Shown here: one piece after another, positions 41,482 through 50,735 of the stretch
Layout of the letters: the number at the start of each line of letters is the position of its first letter
Position numbering within the stretch: position 1 is the first letter of the stretch
Assembly: GCA_963726995.1 (NCBI GenBank)
Contig: CAVSEP010000006.1
Location: forward strand, 558,001 to 622,000
Direction: 5' to 3'
From: DAIDKA01 sp963726995
Lineage (GTDB): Bacteria > Pseudomonadota > Gammaproteobacteria > Steroidobacterales > Steroidobacteraceae
Length of the DNA: 64,000 nt
Position numbers and translations under genes: made by a program
Notes under the pieces: model-generated
The model's database searches: none
What the model was told of the DNA's origin: nothing
What the model saw: only the letters and a program-made list of their open reading frames with translations

Positions 41482-42930
41482 GTGCTCGGTGTCATCAATG
41501 TCCTGGGTCTGATCCTCACGGCGTTCGGCGCGACTTTCGTGCTGCCGCTGGCCACGGCGCTGATCGCCGGGGATGGCACGGCGGCCACCTTTCTGCTGAG
41601 CGGGGTGGCCACCGCCGGCGTGGGGTTCGGCATAGCCGCGCTCACCAAGCGCCATGCCCGGGAACTTAAGCCGCGGGACGGCTTCCTGCTGGTGACCCTG
41701 GGCTGGGCACTGATGTCCGCGGCGGCCACCATCCCGCTGCTGCTGCTGATTCCGCACCTGACCTTCACCGAGGCGTACTTCGAGACCATGTCGGGGCTGA
41801 CGACCACCGGCGCCACCATGCTCACGGGCCTGGATCACCTGGCGCCGGCCATCAATGTCTGGCGCTGCAGCCTGCACTGGTTTGGCGGGCTGGGCATCAT
41901 CGTGCTGGCGGTGGCGGTGCTGCCGCTGCTGGGCGTCGGGGGCATGCAGCTGTACAAGGCCGAGACCCCCGGCCCGATGAAGGACGACAAGATCACCCCG
42001 CGCATCACCGGCACCGCCAAGTCGCTGTGGCTGGTGTACTGCGCCATCACCGCGGTGGGCATCATCGCGCTGCGGCTGGCGGGGATGTCCTGGCTCGATG
42101 CGGTCTGCCACTGCTTCTCGGCGGTCGGCCTGGGCGCCTTCTCCACCCATGACGCCAACATCGCGTTCTTCAACTCCCCGGCCATCGAACTGACACTTTG
42201 CGTGCTCATCATCGTGGCTTCCTTGAGTTTCTCGCGTCACTTCCTCGCGCTGCGGCAGCTGTCCCTGGCGCCGTATACCAAGGACCCGGAGGCACGCGCG
42301 GTGCTGGCGGTGCTGCTGGTGAGCGTGCTGGGCATCGCGATGCTGCTGGAGTTCCATCACAGCTATCCGACCTTCGGGCTGAGCCTGCGCCACGCGCTGT
42401 TCAACGTCGTGTCCATCGCCACGACGTCGGGCCTGGTCTCCCAGGACTATTCGAAGTGGCCGGTATTCGCGCCCTACTGGATGGTGTTCCTGTCCTGCAT
42501 CGTCTCCAGCACCGGTTCGGCGGGCGGCGGCATCAAGATGTTCCGCACCCTGCTGCTGGCGCGCCAGGCGGGGCGCGAGCTGAAGCTGCTGGTGCACCCC
42601 AGCGCCGTGGCGCCGGTGCGCATCGGCGGTCGGGCGGTGCCGGACCGGGTGTGCAACTCGGTGCTCGCCTTCATATTCCTGTATTTCATGACGGCGGCGG
42701 TGCTGATTTTCACGCTGCTGCTGTCGGGACTGGACTTTCAAACCGCAATGGGTGCCATACTGGCCTCATTGAACAACACCGGCTCGGGGCTGGGTGGGGT
42801 GGGGCCAGGCCACACCTACCAGGCGTTGAGCGGATTCCAGGCCTGGATCTGCACCGTCGCCATGCTGCTGGGGCGACTGGAGATCTTCAGCGTGCTGGTC
42901 CTGTTCACCCAAACGTTCTGGCGCAAGTAG
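41482..42930 (+). CDS. trkH: Trk potassium uptake channel TrkH
   Basis: 482 residues from a GTG start with AGGG nearby upstream. Four M1-P-M2 repeats; selectivity-filter-like loops include SGLTTTGATMLTG, SAVGLGAFSTHD, IATTSGLVSQDY and NNTGSGLGGVGPG. It forms the K+ pore controlled by TrkA. Forms the trkA-trkH operon. Confidence 0.94.
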   Translation: MLGVINVLGLILTAFGATFVLPLATALIAGDGTAATFLLSGVATAGVGFGIAALTKRHARELKPRDGFLLVTLGWALMSAAATIPLLLLIPHLTFTEAYFETMSGLTTTGATMLTGLDHLAPAINVWRCSLHWFGGLGIIVLAVAVLPLLGVGGMQLYKAETPGPMKDDKITPRITGTAKSLWLVYCAITAVGIIALRLAGMSWLDAVCHCFSAVGLGAFSTHDANIAFFNSPAIELTLCVLIIVASLSFSRHFLALRQLSLAPYTKDPEARAVLAVLLVSVLGIAMLLEFHHSYPTFGLSLRHALFNVVSIATTSGLVSQDYSKWPVFAPYWMVFLSCIVSSTGSAGGGIKMFRTLLLARQAGRELKLLVHPSAVAPVRIGGRAVPDRVCNSVLAFIFLYFMTAAVLIFTLLLSGLDFQTAMGAILASLNNTGSGLGGVGPGHTYQALSGFQAWICTVAMLLGRLEIFSVLVLFTQTFWRK

Positions 42931-42949
42931 CAAGAAGTTCACGGCCCGC

Positions 42950-43405
42950 ATGACTGCCCCTGCTCGCGAAATCCTGGTCGGGTCCGACCAGTTCGAAGTG
43001 GTAACCGAAGACGTGATGCTGCGCGCCCAGCTGGACTGCGCCATCGCCGTATGCGTCTTCGATACCGTGGATGAGGCCGGTGCCCTGCTGCACCTGCGGT
43101 GCGTGGCGCGCCAGGGCAGCAATCCGGATGCGACCGACACGACTCTGGCCACCGAGCTGCTGCTGCTGGACCGTTGCGTGGAATCCCTGCGCGCCGCGGT
43201 GCCCCAGGCCCGTGCATTGAAGGCGCACATCGTGGTGCATATCCCGGCCCAGAGCACCGCCCGGGCGGCCTGCGAGACCATGCTCACGCTGGTCGGTCAT
43301 TTCATGCAGGACATCGGCGCGGAACTGGCGCCGGTGGATCTGGCGACCGACCGGCCGCGCGAAGTGGTGTTCAGACCCTGCATGGGAAGCCTGCAGGTGC
43401 GGTAG
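42950..43405 (+). CDS. CheD-like protein with displaced catalytic cysteine
   Basis: 151 residues, cytoplasmic. The segment LRAQLDCAIAVCVFDTVDEAGALLHLRCV aligns with the CheD chemoreceptor deamidase core (LGSCVAVCLYDp...GGMNHFxLP), keeping the His position. At the catalytic Cys position it has Ala, with a Cys one residue earlier. It may therefore be an inactive or altered deamidase. No chemotaxis genes are nearby; it lies between trkH and two envelope-protein genes. The CheD assignment is a motif-level guess. Confidence 0.5.
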   Translation: MTAPAREILVGSDQFEVVTEDVMLRAQLDCAIAVCVFDTVDEAGALLHLRCVARQGSNPDATDTTLATELLLLDRCVESLRAAVPQARALKAHIVVHIPAQSTARAACETMLTLVGHFMQDIGAELAPVDLATDRPREVVFRPCMGSLQVR

Positions 43406-43416
43406 GGGGAAACCAG

Positions 43417-44187
43417 GTGAAGGCTCGCCGCGAACTGGATCTGGGTCGCCTGCTGATTGCGCTGGGCCTGCTGGGTTTCGGCGCCCTGACCCTGCTCTAC
43501 GATGATTTCGGACTCAACTGGCAGCGGGTGCCGGACTGGGTGCCCGGGCGGGGCTTGTGGGCCTACGCCGCCGGCACGATCGAGGTTGCCGTCGCCGCTG
43601 CGCTGCTGCTTCGCCGAACTGCACTGCCGGCAGCGTTCCTTCTCACCCCTTACACCCTGCTATGGGTGCTGCTGCTGGACGTGCCGCCGCTGCTGTCCAG
43701 TCTGCGCGTCGAGGCTTCCTGGCTGGCGGTGGGCGAGCGGACCGAGCTCTTCGCGGGCGTCTGGATGCTCGCCATCACCCTCGCTCGGGCGCACCCCGGA
43801 GCAACCCCGGGGCGTTTCACCGACGATCGGGCACTGCGCGCGGCCCGGATCATCTTCGGTCTGGCGCTCATCCCCTGCGGACTTTCTCACCTCGTCTATC
43901 CGGAAGCGGTGTCATACGTTCCGGCCTGGCTGCCCTTTCGCATGTTCTGGCTCGATGCCACCGGAATCGGCCATATCGCGGCAGGCGTGGCTCTCGTGGT
44001 GTCGGTGCTCCCCGGGCTCGCCGCCACCCTGGAGGCGGCCATGATGAGCTCCTTCGTCCTGCTCGTTCACCTGCCGAGGGTGTGGGCCTCCCCGCACAGC
44101 CGCATGGAATGGACCATGCTGTTCATTGCCACGGCGCTTTCGGGTGCGGCCTGGTCGACGGCACGGGGTGTGCGCAAGGCCGCGTAG
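43417..44187 (+). CDS. DoxX-like multi-helix membrane protein
   Basis: 256 residues from GTG at 43417, which has an excellent AGGGGGA 6 bases upstream. Seven or so hydrophobic helices. The second half (IIFGLALIPCGLSHLVYPEAVSYVPAWLPF onward) has the look of DoxX-type proteins. I assign no specific role. Eleven bases after the CheD-like gene. Confidence 0.6.
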   Translation: MKARRELDLGRLLIALGLLGFGALTLLYDDFGLNWQRVPDWVPGRGLWAYAAGTIEVAVAAALLLRRTALPAAFLLTPYTLLWVLLLDVPPLLSSLRVEASWLAVGERTELFAGVWMLAITLARAHPGATPGRFTDDRALRAARIIFGLALIPCGLSHLVYPEAVSYVPAWLPFRMFWLDATGIGHIAAGVALVVSVLPGLAATLEAAMMSSFVLLVHLPRVWASPHSRMEWTMLFIATALSGAAWSTARGVRKAA

Positions 44188-44190
44188 AAT
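44185..44190 (+). promoter_or_regulatory. -10-like TAGAAT before the gene at 44199
   Basis: TAGAATGCGC overlaps the end of the DoxX-like gene. The hexamer ends 8 bases before the next ATG, the spacing of a leaderless promoter. No clear -35. Confidence 0.35.
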
Positions 44191-44198
44191 GCGCGGCA

Positions 44199-44837
44199 AT
44201 GGGCAAGGCCGGAACAATCGCGAGTTTGATAGTCGCCGTGTGCATGCTGGGGGAGGCAGGCGCGACGACCAAGGGTCTGAGCCAGATCGTCACGCCGGAC
44301 CTGCAGCCCGAGGGCCAATTGTCGCTCAGCTTTCAGGCGCAGGCCCGGTCGATCGCCGATCCCTACCAGCTGCAGGCGGAGCTCGGCATCACCTCCTGGC
44401 TGGAAGCGGCCGTCTTCCAGGGACTCTCACCGGGTGAGCAGATCTTCGGCGCGCAGGTGGGGCTGCTCCAGCATGGCCCGTGGCTGCTGACCAGCGGATT
44501 CGTCAATTGGTCCACGCGCGGGTCAAATCCGCAACCCTTGCTGGAGGCGGGGTACTACACCACGCACGACAAGTGGATGGTCGGTCAGGTCCGCGTACAT
44601 GATCAGACCCAGCTGCTGCTGGGCTGGGCGCACGATTTCAATGACACCTGGCGCTTTCAGCTGGACTTTCAAAGCGGCCGTGACAATTACTTCACCGTCG
44701 GCTTCACCTGCAACGTGACGCCGCAGCTGCAGTTCAACCCGGCCGTATACTTTTCCAATGCCGGCTCTCACTCGGCGGTAGGCTACCTGGTGTTCACCTA
44801 CACCCTGACGGCCTGGAAACCGAACCAGCCCCTCTGA
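44199..44837 (+). CDS. Uncharacterised exported beta-rich envelope protein
   Basis: 212 residues. A signal peptide (GTIASLIVAVCMLGEAGA) is followed by strand-like segments with alternating hydrophobic residues, e.g. GQLSLSFQAQARS, FQLDFQSGRDNYFTVGF and HSAVGYLVFTYTLTAW. This suggests a small outer-membrane barrel or beta-sandwich. Family not recognised. It is 11 bases upstream of the aminopeptidase gene, so may share its transcript. Confidence 0.6.
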   Translation: MGKAGTIASLIVAVCMLGEAGATTKGLSQIVTPDLQPEGQLSLSFQAQARSIADPYQLQAELGITSWLEAAVFQGLSPGEQIFGAQVGLLQHGPWLLTSGFVNWSTRGSNPQPLLEAGYYTTHDKWMVGQVRVHDQTQLLLGWAHDFNDTWRFQLDFQSGRDNYFTVGFTCNVTPQLQFNPAVYFSNAGSHSAVGYLVFTYTLTAWKPNQPL

Positions 44838-44848
44838 AAAAGGCACAG

Positions 44849-47467
44849 GTGTATTCGAGACTATCAATGGCAGGCCTGGCCGGCGCAATCGCCCTGGCCG
44901 CCTGCACGGCATGGGGCCAGGCACCGCAGCGGATCATCCTGCCGGCGAATGTCACCCCGTCCCATTACGATGTTCAGATCGTTCCCGATGCAGCCGCGTC
45001 GAGCTTCGAGGGCGATGTCAGCATCGGTCTCGATGTCCACGAGGCGACGCCGACACTGGTGCTGAATGCCGTGGACCTGGTTTTCGCCCGAGTGGCGCTG
45101 TCGGGCGTCGCGGCCGCGCCCCGGGTGACTCTCGATGCGACGCATGAGACCGCGACCCTGACCTTCCCGGCGATCGTCAAACCCGGCCACTATGTCTTGT
45201 CGATTGCGTATTCCGGCAAGATCAACGGCACTTCGGCGGGGCTGTTCCACCTCGACTACGACAGCGCCGCAGGCCGGCGACGCGCGCTGTTCACGCAATT
45301 CGAGAATTCGGATGCGCGCCGCTTCATGCCCTGCTGGGACGAACCCAACCGCAAGGCGACCTTCACGCTGACCACGACCGTGCCGCGCAACCAGATGGCG
45401 GTGTCCAACATGCCGGTGGCCACGGTGCGCGACCTGCCCGGCGGACTGCAGCGGATCAGCTTCCAGGAATCTCCCCGGATGTCCTCCTACTTGCTGTTCC
45501 TGGCGGTGGGGGACTTCGAGCGCATTTCCAGGACGGTACATGGCGTGCAGGTGGGCGTGGTCTTCAAGCGCGGTGACCGGGAGAAGGCGCGCTTCGCGCT
45601 GGATGCGGCCGCGCGCCTGCTGCCCTTCTACGAGGACTATTTCGACTTCCCGTATCCATTGCCCAAGCTCGATCTGGTGGCCGGGCCCGGCAGCAGCCAG
45701 TTCTTCGATGCCATGGAGAACTGGGGCGCCTGTTTCTTCTTCGACCGGGAACTGCTGGTCGACGCCAGGCTTTCATCCCAGGACGAAAGGCTGAACGCCT
45801 ACATCGGCATTGCCCATGAGATGTCGCACCAGTGGTTCGGTGACCTGGTCACCATGGACTGGTGGGATGACCTGTGGCTCAACGAGGGATTTGCGGAGTG
45901 GATGCAGTACAAGGCCATCGATCACTTCCATCCCGAATGGCAGGCCTGGCTGGAAGCGCAATCGGAGCGGGAAGCGGCCATGGATCGGGACTCGCGCCTG
46001 GGCACGCATCCCATCGTCGAGCCCATCCGGGACGTCGTGCAGGCGAACGAAGCCTTCGACGTCATCACCTACAACAAGGGCATGGCGGTGATTCGCATGC
46101 TCGAGAGCTATGCGGGTGAAGCCGCGTTCCGCGCCGGCATCCGCCGCTATATCAAGGCGCATGCCTACGCCAATTCCGTCAGCGAGGATCTGTGGCGCGA
46201 ACTGGACCGGACCAGCGCGGTGCCGATCTCCCCGCTGGCGCATCAGTTCACCTTGCAGGCGGGTGTCCCCCTGATCCGGGTGGCGCGCTCGGCAGATGGG
46301 GTGCGTCTCACGCTGGATCGATTTGCAGAGGACGCGTCCGGCAATCAGCCGCCGCTGGTGCAAGTCCCGGTGGCCGTACGACCCCTGGCGGGCGGACCGA
46401 CGTGGCGGGGACTGGTCCGCAAGGATTCCGCCACGGATGTGCGACTGCCGCCGGGCGGCCTGCCCATCGTCGATGCCGGGCAGCAGGGCTATTTCCGGAC
46501 GCTGTATGCGCCGGAATTGCTCGCCGGCCTGACGGCGCATTTCGAGCAGATGACGGTCGCGGACCAGCTCGGCCTCCTGCACGACGTGACCGCCCTGGGA
46601 CTCGCCGGCTACGAACCCCTGCCCGATGCCCTCGCGTTGCTGCGGCAGGCCGGGCCCGGCATGAACCCGGTGGTGCTGCGGGCGGCGGTGTCCAGCCTCG
46701 CGACGCTGGTCGCATTGTATCGGGACCTGCCGGGCCAGGGCGCCTACCAGGCCTATGCGAGGCAGGTTCTGGCACCGCTGTTCGCGCGGGTAGGCTGGAC
46801 GCCGGCAGTGGGCGAAGCGGCGGAAGTGAAGCTGCTGCGCGCCGCCTTGCTTCAGACCCTGAGCGATCTGGGGGACCCGGGCGTGATCGGCAGGGCGCGC
46901 GAGCTCTTCAGCCAGTACCTCGGCAACGCCGACAGCCTGCCGGCCGATACGCGCAACACGGTGCTGATGATCGTCGCGACACAGGCCGATGCGTCGCTCT
47001 GGGAACAGCTGCACACCCTCGCCCGCAGCGCTTCGAGCGCGACGGAAACACAGCGTTTCTACCTGCTGCTCGGCGCTGCCCACGACCCGGCGCTGGCACA
47101 GCGCGCCCTGAACCTGGCGCTGACGGGCGAGACGGACATCACCACCAGGCCCGAGATCATCCGCTCGGTGGCTGGCTACCATCCCGACATGGCCTTTGAT
47201 TTCGCGGCCGCGCATCCGCAGCAGGTCAATGACTGGCTGGAACCGGACAGCCGCGCGGAGTTCGCGGTGCGGCTATTGACGCGCAGCTACAGTCCTGCGG
47301 CGCTCGACAAGCTGAAGTCGTATGCCGCAGCGCATATCCCGGCGAGTGCCACGCGACCCGCCGAGGCCGCGGCAGCGCGCGTCGCCTACACCATCAAGCT
47401 GCGCCGGGACGCCCTGCCGCAAGTCGACCGCTGGCTGCAGTCGCTGCACTATTCGCCGGTCCAGTAG
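44849..47467 (+). CDS. Exported M1 family aminopeptidase
   Basis: 872 residues from a GTG with AAGG upstream; ATG seven codons on is the alternative. An N-terminal signal peptide (MAGLAGAIALAACTAWG) places it outside the cytoplasm. Zinc motif HEMSHQWFGD with the third ligand Glu in LWLNEGFAEW (HExxH-x18-E). The exopeptidase loop reads DAMEN where GAMEN is usual. The ERAP1-like helical C-terminal half is complete. It trims N-terminal residues from peptides. Its last 19 bases overlap the convergent cupin gene. Confidence 0.93.
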   Translation: MYSRLSMAGLAGAIALAACTAWGQAPQRIILPANVTPSHYDVQIVPDAAASSFEGDVSIGLDVHEATPTLVLNAVDLVFARVALSGVAAAPRVTLDATHETATLTFPAIVKPGHYVLSIAYSGKINGTSAGLFHLDYDSAAGRRRALFTQFENSDARRFMPCWDEPNRKATFTLTTTVPRNQMAVSNMPVATVRDLPGGLQRISFQESPRMSSYLLFLAVGDFERISRTVHGVQVGVVFKRGDREKARFALDAAARLLPFYEDYFDFPYPLPKLDLVAGPGSSQFFDAMENWGACFFFDRELLVDARLSSQDERLNAYIGIAHEMSHQWFGDLVTMDWWDDLWLNEGFAEWMQYKAIDHFHPEWQAWLEAQSEREAAMDRDSRLGTHPIVEPIRDVVQANEAFDVITYNKGMAVIRMLESYAGEAAFRAGIRRYIKAHAYANSVSEDLWRELDRTSAVPISPLAHQFTLQAGVPLIRVARSADGVRLTLDRFAEDASGNQPPLVQVPVAVRPLAGGPTWRGLVRKDSATDVRLPPGGLPIVDAGQQGYFRTLYAPELLAGLTAHFEQMTVADQLGLLHDVTALGLAGYEPLPDALALLRQAGPGMNPVVLRAAVSSLATLVALYRDLPGQGAYQAYARQVLAPLFARVGWTPAVGEAAEVKLLRAALLQTLSDLGDPGVIGRARELFSQYLGNADSLPADTRNTVLMIVATQADASLWEQLHTLARSASSATETQRFYLLLGAAHDPALAQRALNLALTGETDITTRPEIIRSVAGYHPDMAFDFAAAHPQQVNDWLEPDSRAEFAVRLLTRSYSPAALDKLKSYAAAHIPASATRPAEAAAARVAYTIKLRRDALPQVDRWLQSLHYSPVQ

Positions 47468-47922
47468 TCCACGCTGTCATCGGCCCGTGTCATGTGACGC
47501 AGGCCGCCCCCGAATGCGCCGATCTTCCCGGAATCCGGATACTCACAGATCTCCGCCGGCATCATGGTGCTGACCGACAGGTAGGCGAGATCGGAATCCG
47601 AATCATTGATGATCTGGTGCGCGGTCTCCGGGCCACCGGTCGGACAGCAGATCACGTCCCCTGCGCGGATGGCGCGCGTCTCGTTGCCGAAGCGCAGCGT
47701 GCCCTGACCCTTGAGTATGAAGAACATCTCCTCCTCGCCGCGATGGCTGTGGAACGGACAGGAACGCTTGCCGGCGGGAACTACATCATAGGAATAGCCC
47801 AGATCCCGGGCGCCCAGCAGCGGGCCGATACGCGCACTGTGCGACTCGAACTGCTCGCCCTGTTTGAAATGTTCGAGCGTCAGATCCTCGAGGTTGCGCA
47901 CTCTGGAATCAATGGTGCCCAT
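47449..47922 (-). CDS. Cupin domain protein
   Basis: 157 residues. Cupin motif 1 is PFHSHRGEEEMFFILKGQG, with metal-binding His, His and Glu; motif 2 is CCPTGGPETAHQIIN. It belongs to the cupin_2 single-domain group. Substrate unknown. The start is directly adjacent to the pyrF stop, so it is the last gene of mnmG-pyrF-cupin. Confidence 0.85.
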   Translation of the reverse strand: MGTIDSRVRNLEDLTLEHFKQGEQFESHSARIGPLLGARDLGYSYDVVPAGKRSCPFHSHRGEEEMFFILKGQGTLRFGNETRAIRAGDVICCPTGGPETAHQIINDSDSDLAYLSVSTMMPAEICEYPDSGKIGAFGGGLRHMTRADDSVDYWTGE

Positions 47923-48747
47923 TCAGCGCCCCGCGCGATGCTGGTTGATCTGGTCCCGCAGAGCGCGCGTGGCGTTGCGCGCCGCCTCGATCCAGCTGCC
48001 GTCGCTGGCCGCATACAGGATGGCACGCGATGAACTCACCATCAGTCCGGTTCCGGCCGCGGTCTGCCCGTTGCTCACCACGGCCTGCACGTCCCCGCCC
48101 TGCGCGCCCACGCCAGGTACCAGGAACGGCATGTCGCCGGTAAGCGCCCGCACCTGCGCCAGCTCCTTCGGATAGGTGGCGCCGACCACCAGGGCGCAGT
48201 TGCCGCGCGAATTCCAGCGGCTCGCCGCCAGTTGCGCGACGACTTCATACAGCTTGCGCCCGCCGGTCTCCAGGTCCTGCAGATCCCGCGCGCCCGGATT
48301 GGAGGTCCTGCACAGCACGATGACGCCGCGATCCTCGTGGGCCAGGAAGGGCTCGAGGGAATCGCTGCCCAGGTAGGGATTGACGGTCACGGCATCCGCG
48401 CCATAGCGCTCGAAGGCCTCGATGGCGTAGCGGTTGGCCGTGTTGCCAACGTCGCCGCGCTTGCTGTCCAGGATCACGGGAATGCCGGGATGGTTCTGGT
48501 GGATGTACTCGATGGTGCGCTCGAGCTGGTCCTCGGCTTCGTACGCCGCATAGTGCGCGAACTGCGGCTTGTAGGCGCAGACCAGATCCGCGGTCGCATC
48601 GATGATGGCGCGGTTGAACTGGAAGATGGGCGAGGCCACTCCGGCCAGATGGGCAGGAAAGCGCTCGATTTCCGGATCCAGCCCCACGCAGACCAGGGAG
48701 TCGTTGCGGGTCCAGGCGGCCTGCAGCTGCTCGAGGAATTTCGCCAT
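47923..48747 (-). CDS. pyrF: Orotidine 5'-phosphate decarboxylase
   Basis: 274 residues. It makes UMP from OMP, the last step of pyrimidine synthesis. The catalytic signature is VILDSKRGDVGNTANRYA with the Lys/Asp tetrad, and VGLDPEIERFP and FLVPGVGAQGGD are present. The length (~270) and signature place it in the longer group of OMP decarboxylases, unlike the ~245-residue E. coli type. Four bases after mnmG. Confidence 0.93.
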   Translation of the reverse strand: MAKFLEQLQAAWTRNDSLVCVGLDPEIERFPAHLAGVASPIFQFNRAIIDATADLVCAYKPQFAHYAAYEAEDQLERTIEYIHQNHPGIPVILDSKRGDVGNTANRYAIEAFERYGADAVTVNPYLGSDSLEPFLAHEDRGVIVLCRTSNPGARDLQDLETGGRKLYEVVAQLAASRWNSRGNCALVVGATYPKELAQVRALTGDMPFLVPGVGAQGGDVQAVVSNGQTAAGTGLMVSSSRAILYAASDGSWIEAARNATRALRDQINQHRAGR

Positions 48748-48751
48748 ACCT

Positions 48752-50656
48752 TCAGGCGACGCGGCTGGCCGCGTACTTCTTCAGGTACACGAGCAGGATG
48801 GAAAGGGCCGCGGGCGTGACTCCCGGAATGCGCGCCGCCTGTCCCAGGGTCGCCGGTCGAACTTCGTTCAGTCGCTGACGCACTTCGTTCGACAGGCCGT
48901 GCACGAGGCTGTAATCGACGCCGGCGGGTACGCGCGTGGATTCGTTGCGCGACTGCCTTTCCACTTCCTGGTTCTGCCGCTGGATGTAGCCCTCGTACTT
49001 GGCCGTGACCTCCATCTGCAGGGCGACCTGCGCCGGCAGCCGGTCATCGACCGCTTCCCATGCGGGCGCGCCGACCAGCTCGATCAGATCGGCGTAGCGG
49101 ATGCCCGGTCGACGCAGCAGTTCCAGGGCGCCATGATCGCGCCCCAGCGGCTGACCGGCCAGGACGCGCTCACTCCAGGCCGCGCCAACCTGGTCGGGCT
49201 TCACCCGCAGGGCCGCGAGACGCTCACTTTCCGAATGCGCGAGCGCCGCGCGCTGGTTGAACAGCCGCCAGCGCTCCTCATCCACCAGCCCCAGCGCATG
49301 GCCCTGGGGCGTCAGGCGCAGGTCGGCGTTGTCCTCGCGCAGCAGCAGCCGGTGCTCGGCGCGGCTGGTGAACATGCGATAGGGCTCGGGCGCGCCGCGC
49401 GTGATCAGGTCGTCCACCAGCACGCCCAGATACGCCTCGCTGCGTTTCGGAATCCAGGGCTGCTCACCGCGCACCTGCTGGACGGCGTTGATCCCGGCCA
49501 GCAGGCCTTGGGCCGCGGCCTCCTCGTAGCCGGTGGTGCCGTTGATCTGGCCCGCGAAGAACAGCCCTTCGATAGCCCGCGTCTGCAGCGACGCCGAGAG
49601 TTCGCGGGGATCAAAGAAATCGTACTCGATGGCGTATCCCGGGCGGGTCAGGTGCGCCTGCTCGAAGCCGCGGATGCTGCGCACCAGCTCGACCTGCACG
49701 TCGAAGGGCAGGCTGGTCGAAATGCCGTTGGGGTAGACCTCGTGGGTCCGCAATCCCTCGGGCTCGACGAAGATCTGATGCGAAGCCTTGCCGGAGAAGC
49801 GCACCACCTTGTCTTCCACCGACGGGCAGTACCGCGGGCCCACGCCTTCAATCACGCCCGTGAACATCGGGGAGCGATCGGTGGCCCGGCGAATGATCTC
49901 GTGGGTGCGCTCATTAGTTGCAGTAATGAAACAATTAACCTGTTCTGGATGGTCATTGGCGCGCCCGAGGAACGAAAACACGGGGACCGGCACATCGCCG
50001 GGTTGCGCCTGCAGCACCGAATAGTCGATGGTCCGCCCGTCGATGCGCGGCGGCGTGCCGGTCTTGAGGCGACCGACCTTCAAATCCAGGGCGCGCAGGC
50101 GCTCGGCCAGGCGATTGGAGGGCGGGTCCCCGGCGCGCCCCCCCTGGTACTGATCCAGACCCACGTGGATGCGTCCACCGAGGAAGGTGCCGACGGTCAG
50201 CACCACCGCGGGCGCCTCGAACACAATGCCCGAAACCGTGACGACTGCTTGCACCCGTCCAGCGGCGATCAGGAGGTCCGCGGCCTCCTGCTGGAACAGG
50301 CTTAAGTGAGGGGTGTGCTCCAGCGCATGGCGGATGAAGCTTCGATACAGCTGCCGATCCGCCTGGGCGCGGGTGGCCCGCACGGCCGGCCCCTTGCTCG
50401 CATTCAGCGTCCGGAACTGGATGCCCGCGTGATCGGCGGCGCGCGCCATGATGCCGCCCAGGGCATCGATCTCGCGCACCAGGTGTCCCTTGCCGATGCC
50501 GCCGATCGCGGGGTTGCAGCTCATCTGTCCTAGCGTGTCGATGCTGTGGGTCAGCAGCAGCGTGCGCGCGCCGCGGCGCGCCGCCGCGAGCGCCGCTTCC
50601 GTGCCGGCATGGCCGCCGCCGATGACGATGACATCAAAAGATTGCGCGAATCGCAT
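48752..50656 (-). CDS. mnmG: tRNA uridine-5-carboxymethylaminomethyl(34) synthesis protein MnmG
   Basis: 634 residues from ATG at 50656 (a TTG three codons upstream is possible). With MnmE it modifies the wobble uridine of several tRNAs. The FAD motif FDVIVIGGGHAGTEAALAAARRG is N-terminal; MSCNPAIGGIGKGHLVREIDALGG and GLFFAGQINGTTGYEEAAAQG are family signatures. A C-terminal GidA-associated helical domain ends the protein. A ~45-base A+T-rich patch at ~49911-49955 interrupts the usual codon pattern. mnmE lies 10 kb away. Confidence 0.96.
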   Translation of the reverse strand: MRFAQSFDVIVIGGGHAGTEAALAAARRGARTLLLTHSIDTLGQMSCNPAIGGIGKGHLVREIDALGGIMARAADHAGIQFRTLNASKGPAVRATRAQADRQLYRSFIRHALEHTPHLSLFQQEAADLLIAAGRVQAVVTVSGIVFEAPAVVLTVGTFLGGRIHVGLDQYQGGRAGDPPSNRLAERLRALDLKVGRLKTGTPPRIDGRTIDYSVLQAQPGDVPVPVFSFLGRANDHPEQVNCFITATNERTHEIIRRATDRSPMFTGVIEGVGPRYCPSVEDKVVRFSGKASHQIFVEPEGLRTHEVYPNGISTSLPFDVQVELVRSIRGFEQAHLTRPGYAIEYDFFDPRELSASLQTRAIEGLFFAGQINGTTGYEEAAAQGLLAGINAVQQVRGEQPWIPKRSEAYLGVLVDDLITRGAPEPYRMFTSRAEHRLLLREDNADLRLTPQGHALGLVDEERWRLFNQRAALAHSESERLAALRVKPDQVGAAWSERVLAGQPLGRDHGALELLRRPGIRYADLIELVGAPAWEAVDDRLPAQVALQMEVTAKYEGYIQRQNQEVERQSRNESTRVPAGVDYSLVHGLSNEVRQRLNEVRPATLGQAARIPGVTPAALSILLVYLKKYAASRVA

Positions 50657-50680
50657 GGAATCCAAGGTACTTCAAAGGCT

Positions 50681-50686
50681 TATAAT
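50681..50686 (+). promoter_or_regulatory. TATAAT in the mnmG-hydrolase divergent gap
   Basis: A perfect TATAAT on the plus strand, 49 bases before the hydrolase TTG, in a local A+T-rich stretch (50671-50700). The opposite strand of the same stretch could serve mnmG. No good -35 for either. Confidence 0.4.
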
Positions 50687-50735
50687 TAGAGGCTATTGTA
50701 TGCGGCCGGCCCCCGGGCGCAAAGCCGAGTAAAAA

